Assembly: GCA_023627715.1 (NCBI GenBank)
Contig: JAMAHW010000005.1
Location: 1 to 64,000 of the forward strand
From: Periconia sp. R9002
Lineage: Eukaryota > Ascomycota > Dothideomycetes > Pleosporales > Periconiaceae
Direction of reading: 5' to 3'
Length of the DNA: 64,000 nt
Each line of letters starts with the position of its first letter. The first letter of the stretch is position 1. The translations under genes were made by a program, and so were the position numbers. The notes beneath the pieces were generated by a model. It ran no database searches. It was not told the DNA's origin and was given only the letters and a program-made list of their open reading frames with translations. This document shows, in pieces, positions 10,851-21,101 of the stretch.

Positions 10851-12547
10851 ATGGCTCGCCACCGCATCATCTCCGAGCACGCAACGGGTTACAATTACTT
10901 CTGCGGTACATGCCCAATTTGTAGTGTACATTCAGGCCAGTGTAAGCTAACGACGCACCCAAGCAATTTTTGTGGGCATCGGGTCTTTGCTCTGGGGCTA
11001 CGATTCAGGTAAGCTTTTCATTTAACTGCTTGTTCAAACATGAAGCTGAATGTGATCAAGGCATCTTCGGGACAGCACAGGCACAAGATTACTTCTCCAC
11101 TTTCTTCCACCCATCTACGCCGGTACTCGGGGCAATTATATCGACTGTAAATAACATCCTTGGTGATTTCGCTTTCGCCTCCAACTGACAGTTCTTCAGT
11201 ACACGGCCGGAGGCGCCATCGGATGTCTCCTCTCATGGCCAATCGGGAACTGGGCGGGTCGAAGAGGGACCATGCGAATCGGAGCCATGGTCGCCATCGT
11301 CGGATGTACGCTGCAAACCGCTGCGCAGGAGATTGGGATGCTGATTGCTGGACGGTTCATTGCGGGGCTTGCTGTGGGGATTATTTACTTTGCGATTCCG
11401 CAGTATCAGTCTGAGATTGCGCCGCCTGAGCACCGGTAAGAATCTATGATAATTGTGGACTGGGGTAAACGCTGATGTGTGGATAAGAGGGTCGATCGTA
11501 GGCCTCCATGCGCAGTTCATAGGTTGCGGGTATGCTATATCGAACTGGGTCGGGTTTGGGGTATACTACACCAAAGGGCAATTCACCTATCGATTCCCCG
11601 TGGGCCTTCAAATCCTCTGGGCGACAATTCTCCTCATCGGCACAGTCTTCCTCCCCGAATCCCCACGCTTTCTCATCGAGACGGGTAAAACCGAGCAAGC
11701 TTACACGCTCATGAAGCGCTTCCGCAAATCCTCGCAGGAAGAATTCGTAAAGAAGGAATTCATCCAAATGCGCGATCAGATCGTCTGGGAGAAGGAAAAC
11801 GAAGAATCGTCGATTCTAGCGATCCTGCGGAAGCCATCGTACCGGAAGCGTCTGATACTCGGATGCTTCATCCAGATCGGACAGCAGATCTGCGGGGCAT
11901 CTGCCATCAATTACTACCAGACCATCATGTACAAATCGCTTGGGGTGGAGGGCGCGACGGTGCTGGCGCTTGCGGGCGTCTGGGGAACGATAGGCCCGTT
12001 GTCGAACCTGTTCTGTCTAGCCTTCATCATCGATCGCGTTAAACGGCGGACGATGCTCATCTGGGGTTCCCTGGGTCTGATGCTCGACATTGCCATCGTG
12101 ATGATCTTCGTTGCCGTGTTTGGGGGGGTGCCGAATAAAGTCGCCAACGGGTTTGGTATTTTCTTCCTGCTGCTGTTTGGAATCATCTTCTCGGTGAGCT
12201 GGAACTCGGGTGCGCCGGTGTACTGCACGGAGATTTTCCCAACGCAGATTCGTGCTACGGGCGGGGCATTGGCGACGTTTTGGTCGTTCATCATCCAGGT
12301 TATTCTTGCGCAGGCATCACCGACGGCGTTGGAGAATGTCGGGTGGAGGTACTACATCTTTTTTATTGTCATGAATCTGGTGACTGCGCTTGGGGTTTAC
12401 TTTTTCGTGCCCGAAACGTTGGGAAAGTCGCTGGAGGAGATTAACGAGGTGTTTGGAGATGAGCTTGTTACGGTACATTTGGATGAGGATGTTGCGAAGG
12501 AGAAACTGGATCAGGCTGTACATGTGGAGAGGGTGGCGTCTGCTTGA
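10851..12547 (+). CDS. MFS sugar porter (hexose/disaccharide transporter)
   Basis: Plasma-membrane sugar:proton symporter, predicted join 10851-10905, 10964-11008, 11061-11146, 11200-11435, 11488-12547; 493 residues, the usual length for the family. All four introns are 52-58 nt. Splicing restores AIFVGIGSLLWGYDSGIFG and ISTYTAGGAIGCLLSW. Sugar-porter signatures are GRRGTMR after helix 2, GRFIAGLAVG, PESPRFLIETGK, the sugar-site motif GQQICGASAINYY and the terminal PETLGKSLEEI. It resembles fungal transporters for lactose, hexoses or quinate; the substrate cannot be read from sequence. The gene diverges from a cytosolic-type alpha-galactosidase across 483 bp, so uptake of an alpha-galactoside such as melibiose is a reasonable inference. 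Small first exons make the N-terminus the least certain part. Confidence 0.88.
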
Positions 12548-12837
12548 TCAATGGCATTGATCACCACTTTCCAAGGGTCAGTATCATTATGTGTAAATTC
12601 AATCGACATTTTAGAAATAACTCATTCCGACATCCCCCAACGCATTATCCCGAGTTTGAATAGTCGCTGATTTAGGTGCAAACCTAAGGCCAGCAGATTT
12701 CAGTGCATTATTAGCTGACCGTAACCGAGAGACAGTATGTAGCACGTGAGTAATTAGCGAACCCAAAGCCCTGCTGCCTCCCAGTGATCACCTATCCTTC
12801 CAACTTACATCTACAACCCTTGCGCTCTTCCGTCAGT

Positions 12838-14642
12838 ATGCTCTACTACCGATACCAACCACTGCGCTACGACGACTCTATTCGCATTCTTGTCCTACGT
12901 TCATGCCTAAATGATACAGACCCTATTAGATGCACGATCCAACACGCACGACTTTCTGACACATCCTTGGAGTACGAAGCAGTATCCTATACTTGGGGCA
13001 CTGCTACTCAAACGGAAATCATCTACTTGCATGACGGTGCGAGGGAGCTGCATGTCAGGCACAGTTGTTATAATGCTCTACGACACTTGCGACGCCAACA
13101 TGGAGATCGACTGCTGTGGATCGATGCTATCTGCATCAACCAGGCTAATCTTCAGGAACGGGCTCGTCAGGTTCGTATAATGGACAAAATCTATAGTCAC
13201 GCGTTCAACGTCTTGGTGATCCTAAGCGAGCCAGCCGCGAACAGCGATGCCCTATTCGAGGCACTAGGGTCAGGGGACGAAATCCTGCATCCTACAAGAT
13301 GCAGCGGACGAGAAACGCCTGGAGATGACGTTTTTCAATTGCTGGTAGACTTATTCCGAGATCCGTGGTTTGAAAGAGTCTGGGTTCTACAAGAAGTCTT
13401 TAGCAAACCCTCTATCGAATTCTTGTGCGGCTCCACTAGCTTCTCGTACGACGGTCTGTCTCGATTGTATTATGGGTTTCGTAAGAACAGGACTGTGGAA
13501 GATTGGCCTCTAGCTTTGCAATGGCGTACTTGTCCTCCGGAAGAGTTTTCGACGCCGCAATTTAGTTTGTGGAATCGCCTGTTCGAGAGCAGATATTATC
13601 AGGCAACTGATCCAAAAGACAGGGTATACGCTCTGAAATCGTTAATAGGCTCTGAGCAATCAGCTATGGATCCTCTAATTAACTACGCGCAGACCACAGA
13701 AGAATGTTTTATCGATGTCGCGGTTTTCTTATTCCCTGTGCTAGGGTTTCGAATACTCAGTGCTGTTCGCCATCCACACGACAGGAAGATGCCTTCGTGG
13801 ATCCCAGATTGGTCTCAAAATCTCCCGTTAAACTTCCTCAACTTCGTCATTGAGTTTCCTGAGGCAGCAAGAGATTCACTTATACCGCAAATCAGCACTC
13901 CTGACGAAAGGAAGCATGCAGTCCGCTTCTTCCTAGATAAAAACCACGACATTGCCCCAAAGCTGCTTGCCACGGGTTGTCGTTACTCAAAAATAGTCGA
14001 CAGTAGCCCGCAGTTTGATTTCGTCGACATTGATGACGCTGAGAGACAGATGAAGCGACTATACTACAGCTTCATCAACCTTAGGCAGTACGTCAGATCG
14101 GAAGGCATGTCAGATGACCCTACCGTAACTCATGAGTTGGGAAGATCAATCTCCGAAGGTAAAAGCAGATTTCGAACGTGATATGAGCAGTGTTAACCTA
14201 TCTGCAGCCATTTCATCCATGGACGGCCGACAACTCCATTCTCACTTGATTCGCCTTTTTGGCGCAATGGAAGTAAGTTAACCTCGTTTTAACAAACAAG
14301 GAACCTCTAATTTAACATTGCAAGGCTACAGATGGTTATCTTGTCGATGGCGAAAATGTTGCAAATTTCCGCGATGCTCTTAAGCAGTGTAGAATAAGCT
14401 TGATGGAGAACGGTGAATTGGTTATTGTGCCAGGAGCCGTAAGAAGTGGGGATACAATCTGCGTCCTTCGAGGAGCCAGCTCAGCATGCCTTTTAAGGCA
14501 TTCTCCAGACGGACTTTGGGAACTTATCAGCGGTGATTGCCACATATTCACAGAAGAAGCCCAGTCTACCGATTATGGTTTCTTTATTCTCGAGTACATC
14601 GCATGCAATCAGGAAAGATTGGAAGATTTTGTACTGCGGTAA
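12838..14642 (+). CDS. Heterokaryon incompatibility (HET) domain protein
   Basis: Predicted join 12838-14158, 14208-14272, 14325-14642, 567 residues, introns of 49 and 52 nt. The HET block lies in the N-terminal part: YEAVSYTWGT at about residue 44, LWIDAICINQ at about 94, then WFERVWVLQEVF. HET domains mediate programmed cell death after fusion of genetically different hyphae and often work with NLRs. The C-terminal exons restore SEAISSMDGRQLHSHLIR and GDTICVLRGASSACLLR, then a tail usual for this subgroup (VLRGA, LISGDCHIF). An ATG 54 bp upstream is possible, but MLYYRYQPL fits HET starts better. Specific partner and allele recognition are unknown. Confidence 0.88.
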
Positions 14643-15429
14643 TGCAAGCTTTACATCAATGTGTCTAGGAAGATTGTTCTTTTAATTAGACCCCTCGCAC
14701 CATGATTAAAGTAGATCGGCTGCATTTAAGGGGTGTTACCTGGAGTGCAGGACACCGCTTCGTGGTTAAGAGAGTTGTACGTGTTGGATTGAGTTTTTAG
14801 ACTTAGATGCAAGACAAGAATAATTTCGAGTATCCCATGGGTCCGCAGCATCAGTACTACTCCCTCATTAGCACCGAACTCTTCTCCTCAACGCTAAATA
14901 AAGCTCCACTTCCACAAGGTACAGGAGGTCGGCCACATCTGCGTAGATGCACCGCCACTTTCGTCGGGATCTTCGCCCCATAGCCAACCCTCCGAGCCTC
15001 CGACCAAACCTTAGCACGGCCCTTATGCTGGCGTGCCTGATGACGCGGCCGGAGGATACGTTGTTGGGGCCAATAAATTCTCGGAGTTAACGTTAGATAT
15101 TGGACATATCTGGGAGATATAGTGCCTTGACACTGCCCTACTTCGTTAAATTACTTGATTAAGCCTAGCGTCCTGGTACGCTGTACCCTAGGTAATCCTT
15201 TGAGCCTCACCTGTTGCTCCATAGGACTTTTAACGCTATGCTAACTTTACTTGGTATTAGAATGATGATGCTCTAAACGATGCTTGGGCGTAATATGATC
15301 CTGGGAAGCAAAATTATATGCATTGTACATTTGAACCCAATTATTTAAATAAACACTTGAGATCTGTTGCACTCAAGTGCTCTCTTTACATCCCATTTAT
15401 ACTCCACTACACAGCTTATCTATCCCAAT
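14643..15429. other. Intergenic region
   Basis: Nearly 800 bp between the HET gene and the CrtC-like gene. No open frame with recognisable protein character was seen. The last 60 bp is a CT-rich leader ahead of the next ATG. Confidence 0.6.
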
Positions 15430-16934
15430 ATGCGGTGTCACGTCTTTTTGTCGTCATTGCTAGCCTTGACTGCTGCAGCACATCTTTCCATTGTCCCTGC
15501 GGGCATCACTCAAGGGCCATCCGAAGTCACGTACATATCCGAATCAGCTTCAACGGGACTAGACGCGCCGAAGGTAGTCCCAATCAACAGTACTACCTAC
15601 GACTGGTGGTATTTCGACGTTGTATCTGACAACGCCCAAAGAACTAACGGCTCAGGCGGAGGACTGTCCGCTGTGACAGTCGTCTTCTACCAATCCGGAC
15701 CAGGCTTTATAGCTACTTCTCTCCTGAACCAACGAGGTTTCACAAGTACAAATCTCGTCCAGATCACTGCAACCTTTGCAAACGGTACTACTTACTCTGC
15801 AATTGTCAATGCCTCGACAGCATATTTTATGCCCATGGGAAATGGCATAAGCGCTCTATATGATGCAGGTGATGCAGGCGGAGCCGCTTCGTTCAGCGGG
15901 ACTGCAGATCTGTCTACATATGTTGTAAACCTCGATGCTCCAGCGTTCGGGCTAAACGGCTCGATCTTCTTTGATTCGGTGCGCTCTACTGATTCCCAAA
16001 CCCTCTGCAACATTATGCTAACAGTCAGACATTCAGATAGCACCTGCACACTATCCTGCAGGGCCAGTCTCTGGAGGACAGGATATGAAAATGGCTCCTA
16101 CTGTCGGATGGGCCAATGCCGTACCAGACTCAAATGCACAAGCAAAGCTCAATATAAGGGGCGAGAAACTACACGTTTCTGGCCTCGGATACCACGATAA
16201 GGTCAGTGCTATGTCAAGTCTTCAGGAGTGTGGTTACTAACATGGCGTTGCTTGCATAGAACTGGGGTGATGCCGCATTTGAAGAGGGAGTAGACTACTG
16301 GTATGTTGAACTCCAGGCTACAGAGTCGTTTGTTATCGAGACGCCACGTAGCGTGGCGTATTGAGACACTGATCACTCATTGTATCACCCCTGGTTGAGT
16401 TGAACTGACTTTGCACCCGCGATATAGGTATTGGGGTCATGGTCGCGTCGGCCCTTACTCCATCGTTTGGTTCGACTACATGGGTCCATCTGGTGAGACA
16501 GCTGTCTCCTCTTATGTGGCTAAGGATAGTCAAATCATCACAAGCGCCTACTCAGGAGTCAAAGTCAGACCGTTCGGAGAAAACTCAACCTACCCACCTT
16601 TAACAACAACCGGTGCTCCTTCAGGATACAATATCACAGTAAATACACCAGAAGGGGCGCTTACGGTCGCCGCTTACAGCGAGAGAATCATCGAAGGTTC
16701 GAGTGGAAGCCATTACACAAGATGGGTACGTTATCCCAGATACGAAGTAGCATTGAGACAGAGACACCACGTGGCGTCTCGAGGCCTTCGTCATTCAGTG
16801 AATCACCCGTGTTTGAGTTAAGCTGACTTTGAACCCGCGAATTTTAGGTGGGAAAACTAGTAGGCGGCTTCAATGGTAGTACGGACCTGCAGGGCGTTGC
16901 GCTCTTTGAGCAATTTGCCTTCAACAAGGGGTAG
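15430..16934 (+). CDS. Secreted CrtC/Diels-Alderase-like lipocalin-fold protein
   Basis: Predicted join 15430-15978, 16037-16201, 16260-16300, 16428-16725, 16848-16934, 379 residues. A signal peptide (MRCHVFLSSLLALTAAAH) precedes a domain resembling the fungal hydroxyneurosporene-synthase-like (CrtC) family, which includes decalin-forming Diels-Alderases such as Fsa2 and CghA. Landmarks are STTYDWWYFDVVS, AVTVVFYQSGPGF, GYHDKNWGDAAF (restored by splicing) and YWYWGHGRVGPYS. Family members shape polyketide or terpenoid products or hydrate carotenoids. No polyketide synthase lies in the window, so the substrate is unknown. Introns 1 and 2 are both 58 nt, while introns 3 and 4 are 127 and 122 nt and share a related repeated element. 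The gene sits between two HET genes. Confidence 0.8.
16328..16427 (+). repeat. Introner-like element copy in intron 3
   Basis: The 3' three quarters of the 127 nt intron 3 of the CrtC-like gene. It has a hairpin (ACGCCACG, TAG loop, CGTGGCGT), then ATTGAGACA, then TATCACCCCTGGTTGAG, a CTGAC branch point, CTTTGCACCCGCGA and the TAG acceptor. Closely related sequence occurs in intron 4 of the same gene and at two intergenic sites. Confidence 0.7.
16761..16847 (+). repeat. Introner-like element copy in intron 4
   Basis: The 3' part of the 122 nt intron 4. A palindromic CACCACGTGGCG core is followed by diverged middle sequence, then TGAATCACCCGTGTTTGAG, a CTGAC branch point, TTTGAACCCGCGA and the TTTTAG acceptor. 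Order and spacing match the copy in intron 3, and the branch point and splice end fall within the shared element. Confidence 0.7.
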
Positions 16935-17008
16935 TGCTTCAGTGGCCAAGTGGTCCCAATGTTGTATATTAGAGATCCGTAGTTTGTACGTTTCTATTCA
17001 AACGACTT

Positions 17009-19258
17009 TCATATCAGCTTGATAACCCGCTTAATCTCTGTGCCATCTCCATCTCGAAAATCATCCACAAAGTCCTCCGGCCCCGCTTCGAAATCTTTCG
17101 CAGATGTTTCCAGTCGCCCGTAAGGCCAACCCTCGACAACAGCCCTGAAATGGCCAATTCGGTAATACTCTCCGCGCTCTTTTCCTGTAGCCCCCAGTAT
17201 CACTCCTTGAATCTCCTCGGAAATTTTCTCTTGCAAGACGGGGAGAAAGTAGCATTGTCTGTCAGGATCTTCCGTACTGTCCCAGGAAACAGTGAGAGGC
17301 ACCCTTTCATCTCCGAACCGTGGGAGTGTCTTATCGTTTTGTGATCGAACGTGCTTTTTGAAGAAAAACTTGCAGCTCACCCACAGCATGACGCTTTCCA
17401 CCTGGCCATACGGATCGTTACCGACTAACTTTACATCGGTTTCAATGACTGTCATCAGAGGGTCCCAATTCTTGTAACGCTGAGATGCAAATCTTACTTT
17501 GCTGTCAACAGACGCCCATGACCAAGTCGGAGCCAAGTATGTTTCCGATGTTAATGGTGTGTTTCCCTCTACTTCCTCAGCTACCCAGCACAGCTCCCTG
17601 GGTGCATTGCTTCGCCAGATTCCGGCTAAGTATTGGTCGGACGTATTGTTTGCCATCTTCCTCGCGAGCCCAGATATAGCAACAAGCTTGTCTGACCTCT
17701 TGGTCAAGCTGCAACCGCTGTACTGCGTCACGATCGACATCCAAGCCGTGTCTGCAGAAAGTTTGGGACGATCGTTTGAATCAATAAGTTGCATGGGTAT
17801 ACCATCCCGGTAAGCACTACACGCAACTTGCTCCGTGCACACCCAGAAAAGCTGGTTCTTGCTGAAATGCAACGTCCGTGGAGCAAGCAAGCGCTCCTGA
17901 ACAACCCAACCACGATGACCAAGCGGTGTGTTGATGACATGATGCGTGTAAAAATTGGAATTTACACAGTTGTACTGCCTCTCTCCCGTGGTAACGTCAT
18001 GGCAAGCGAGATAACCTGGGTCTCTGTCCACAAAACAGCCATGACTACCGTCTGGAGCACTGGTTGCTGCAATATTCAGCGAGGAGTGTGTATACACCTC
18101 GTTCATGACGGCAGCTTCTCGTCGCCAATCGGCAGGGTCATCTTGTATAATGCACAAAGAGTCGATCCAGAGATAGTTGAAACCGAGGTTTTGAGCGATG
18201 AAGATGGCATCTCGAAAAGTGCGACACAGGCTTTCGCTGGGAATGTTTTGCTGGAGGGTGGCAAGGTTATCTTTGAGTAGCCTGAAGATTTTCAAGTTAC
18301 CCCAACAGTGGCTGAGAGTAGCATACTCGGGAACTTTGTCAAGCGATGTCCAAAGGGTCAGACGCTGGCCGCTAGATGTTATTTCGATAAGCCTCGTTGG
18401 GGATTTTCTTTTCAAAAGACTCGTTGTGCTTGGCTTGCATTCCACGTGGAATTGTTGACATTTCTGCAGCCACTGAGTTGCCATTCTCATGATTTCGGCC
18501 CTTGTTCCGGTTACTGTTGGTGTAGGCAATACGGGGGGTTCGATAAATTTATCTGCGGTATGGAGTACTGGATCCGGGACCTCGTGGCTTAAAGACGTAA
18601 ATATCCGATTCTCTCGCGACGCTTGAGATCTAAACATGGCATGTAAGTCTGGAAAGGAGATATCGTTGAGAAATCTCGGCCGATCCAGTCCTCCAGGAGC
18701 TTCTTTTGGAATAAGGTAAACGAAATGCTCAGATGGCTCCAGTCGGTGCTCAAACTCGTCTGCTTCAAAATAACCCATGGGCGTTCCTGCAGGTGGTGCT
18801 GTATCGTCACGTGCAAAATGAATTTCAGCTGCCCATATCCATTCATCCTGGCTTCGATCTAGGAAATCCACGAATCTTTTTCTAGGCATCCTGAATAAAC
18901 GCAATCTCCAACTATTAAAGAGGTTCATTTGCACTGGCGAGGGGACTGCGGAAGTCTCAGCTAATGCCTGTTGCAGCAGTGTGCAAAAGCCGCATCCTAA
19001 TGCGACAGCGTTTTCCAGAGTCTTTGCATTCGGGTGGTGGGCACGCATCACATCTTGAATTTCTACCAGAGAACTCCCAAGTCGAGGGATAAGCGCATCG
19101 GATTCCACATGACGCCACCTTCCAAAGACGTTGCAGCAGGCGCTACAAAGCCCAACGCTTTTTGTATCTTGCGACTCTAATCTCCTTCTTTTGGGAGGTC
19201 GATTGCTGCTGACACTAGGACCAGGAATGTGACCATCTTCTCCCATAGCTGACATCAA
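17009..19258 (-). CDS. HET domain protein, large type
   Basis: Single-exon gene of 749 residues. The N-terminus is basic (RPPKRRRL) and a cysteine-rich stretch follows (LCSACCNVFGRW, CGFCTLLQQAL). The HET domain spans roughly residues 310-465: EYATLSHCWGN near 315, YLWIDSLCIIQDD near 360, NIAATSAPDGSHGCF and GWVVQERLLAPRTLHF near 450, then the usual downstream TYLAPTWSWASVD. This is the larger HET subfamily with a long N-terminal extension, distinct from the smaller HET protein at 12.8 kb. The likely role is nonself recognition and cell death at hyphal fusion. The start could be the ATG at 19258 or an in-frame one four codons later. It converges on the CrtC-like gene with only 74 bp between stops. 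Confidence 0.9.
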   Translation of the reverse strand: MMSAMGEDGHIPGPSVSSNRPPKRRRLESQDTKSVGLCSACCNVFGRWRHVESDALIPRLGSSLVEIQDVMRAHHPNAKTLENAVALGCGFCTLLQQALAETSAVPSPVQMNLFNSWRLRLFRMPRKRFVDFLDRSQDEWIWAAEIHFARDDTAPPAGTPMGYFEADEFEHRLEPSEHFVYLIPKEAPGGLDRPRFLNDISFPDLHAMFRSQASRENRIFTSLSHEVPDPVLHTADKFIEPPVLPTPTVTGTRAEIMRMATQWLQKCQQFHVECKPSTTSLLKRKSPTRLIEITSSGQRLTLWTSLDKVPEYATLSHCWGNLKIFRLLKDNLATLQQNIPSESLCRTFRDAIFIAQNLGFNYLWIDSLCIIQDDPADWRREAAVMNEVYTHSSLNIAATSAPDGSHGCFVDRDPGYLACHDVTTGERQYNCVNSNFYTHHVINTPLGHRGWVVQERLLAPRTLHFSKNQLFWVCTEQVACSAYRDGIPMQLIDSNDRPKLSADTAWMSIVTQYSGCSLTKRSDKLVAISGLARKMANNTSDQYLAGIWRSNAPRELCWVAEEVEGNTPLTSETYLAPTWSWASVDSKVRFASQRYKNWDPLMTVIETDVKLVGNDPYGQVESVMLWVSCKFFFKKHVRSQNDKTLPRFGDERVPLTVSWDSTEDPDRQCYFLPVLQEKISEEIQGVILGATGKERGEYYRIGHFRAVVEGWPYGRLETSAKDFEAGPEDFVDDFRDGDGTEIKRVIKLI

Positions 19259-19317
19259 TGCTTCTAGATTGCGACTTTAACAAACGACGGGAAAAATTCT
19301 TCTTAATCGGTGGAAGC

Positions 19318-19626
19318 TTATTTATCAAAGAGATCAATACGAGTAATCTTGTGGTGTGTGTGGTAACGTCGATGTACAGGAGTGTAGATTCCAGGCAGCG
19401 ACAAAGCAGACATGATTTGCTTTAACCGCCCCCGCACAGCCGCATTTCGCTGCGCCACACAACATGCATTCATCGTTAAATAGTGTAAGATTTGGTCGAT
19501 CAAGTACACGTTCAAATTGATGCAAACGGTAGCTTGACCAGCCAACCGTTTTCTTCCAAAGCGATAGAATGTATGCAGGCACTCGTAAAAGAAAGAAATC
19601 GAAGCAAATCCATCTAAACTCGCCAT
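19318..19626 (-). pseudogene. Possible gene remnant starting MASLDGFAS
   Basis: A short frame of 102 residues beginning MASLDGFASISFFYECLH, with no recognised domain. It could be the first exon of a decayed gene. Its first 27 bp recur almost exactly on the same strand at 21363-21389, with an isolated start and no continuing frame, so a small duplication has happened here. Function is unknown and it may not be expressed. Confidence 0.3.
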
Positions 19627-19946
19627 ACTTTTATATCCTCGTCAAAGTGGTTTATTCGTATACTACTAGATCCGTAGGCGTAGTAATCTCTAGAATAGTA
19701 TAAGATACCCTACGCTATTAGAATTATGTGCTAATACATCGTTGCGGAAATTTAGATATCTGTTTTCAAAAAATTGCGGATGAACTCTAATTCACACGGG
19801 TGCACCTTCACTGACGATACTCGCAAACGGAGGGGGCCGGACATGAAAATGTTAACCCTACTGGCAGATCTCATAGGGTTGACCATACATTAAAGAAAAG
19901 GTAGATTGATTATACTGTTTGATCGGCCATTTTATTTGCTTTCTAG

Positions 19947-21101
19947 TCAAGCTTCGTAATAACTCATCACCGTCAATGCCAGCATTGGCAAAGCAACAAT
20001 GAAACTTCCGGCGCCGAATACTACCTCCCAGCTGTCCCAAATGAGTTTCCCCCCGACCACTACACAGAGGAGAAGGCCTGCAAGTATATGAACGCATCTG
20101 ATGATATCCCATTGAGACTCAATATACAAGCCGTTTAATTTGAGGAATCTGTTCTGCCGCCGAAAGTCGTTGGGTAACAGGTGGATATCTCTAGTCACAT
20201 AAATGCCGATTCGGTCCATACTTGTGTAACGAGAACTTACCTGTAGCGATGTATGAAACGATGGCCAGCAAAACCATCGAGTATGTTCTGAGAGCGAGCA
20301 CCTAGTGGGATGCGAAAGTAGCATGAAAGAAAGGGTGCAGTTTCAATCCAACGTAGTTGGTCATGACACATGTCCCATTCCTCGAACGGACACGCTAAAC
20401 TGTCTGAGGATGATGCAAAGTGGGCCGGGCAATCGCTGTTGCAATGCTCATATTTCCCGGAATCATCGCGATAGCAATGCTCAGGATAAGCGGTTGAATC
20501 AAGGTCCGTGATGGAGTCGATTTTTTTGGACACTTTCTCTCGCTGTTCAGAGTACAATTTGTGGTATTTATCCAAACGCAAAGGCTCCATGAAAGCCAGA
20601 AATCTTCCTGGAAGGAGGTGTATGAATCGGAACTATTACGTTATGTTAGTATAAATGGGTGTATCAAGAGCTCCTTTGAACACACAGTAACAGGCTTCAC
20701 TTTCCCGAATTTTCGAAAGGAAAAGTGCCTTCGAAAGAAGCCACGTTCAGCAGCATATCGGTCAGCTAATTTCTGGAAGATTTGATCTTCACTTTCCAGA
20801 TGAGTGATTGGAACATCGACGGCCCAAGTCGCAGAGCTTTCAGAATTATCAGAGCCCCACAGCAAGAATACGCAGCTCGCATCTTCCTTCTTTTCAGCTT
20901 CCCTTTGGAAGTACGTAAATATACTGTCCCCAGATTGCTTCAACGGCTGCGGCAAGGTGTCATCAGGATTTGTTTTCGTTTTCGATTCTTAAAGTTCTTC
21001 CTGCCTGTTTGTTGTATAGGCTTGAAACCAGTCGCTTCCATCGAAGACTTGACGTGGACCTTGTCTGGTTGTGGTAGGATATCTCCCAATGGAATTGACA
21101 T
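19947..21101 (-). CDS. Unrecognised protein with two C-terminal membrane spans
   Basis: Minus-strand gene with well supported 3' exons 20241-20632 and 19947-20190 and an upstream exon ending at 20686. Introns 20633-20685 and 20191-20240 have GT-AG ends; the first has a CTAAC branch point. Splicing joins KVKPVT to FRFIHLLPG and RYR to DIHLLPND. The soluble part has the cysteine pattern YPEHCYRDD, CNSDCPAHF, CPFEEWDMCHDQL. The C-terminus has two hydrophobic spans (ILAGLLLCVVVGGKLIW; GAGSFIVALPMLALTVM) and ends MSYYEA. The 5' end is uncertain: an ATG at 21101 (MSIPLGDILPQPDK) needs one more short intron with a weak donor to reach LPQPLKQSGD. I do not recognise the family. Confidence 0.6.
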
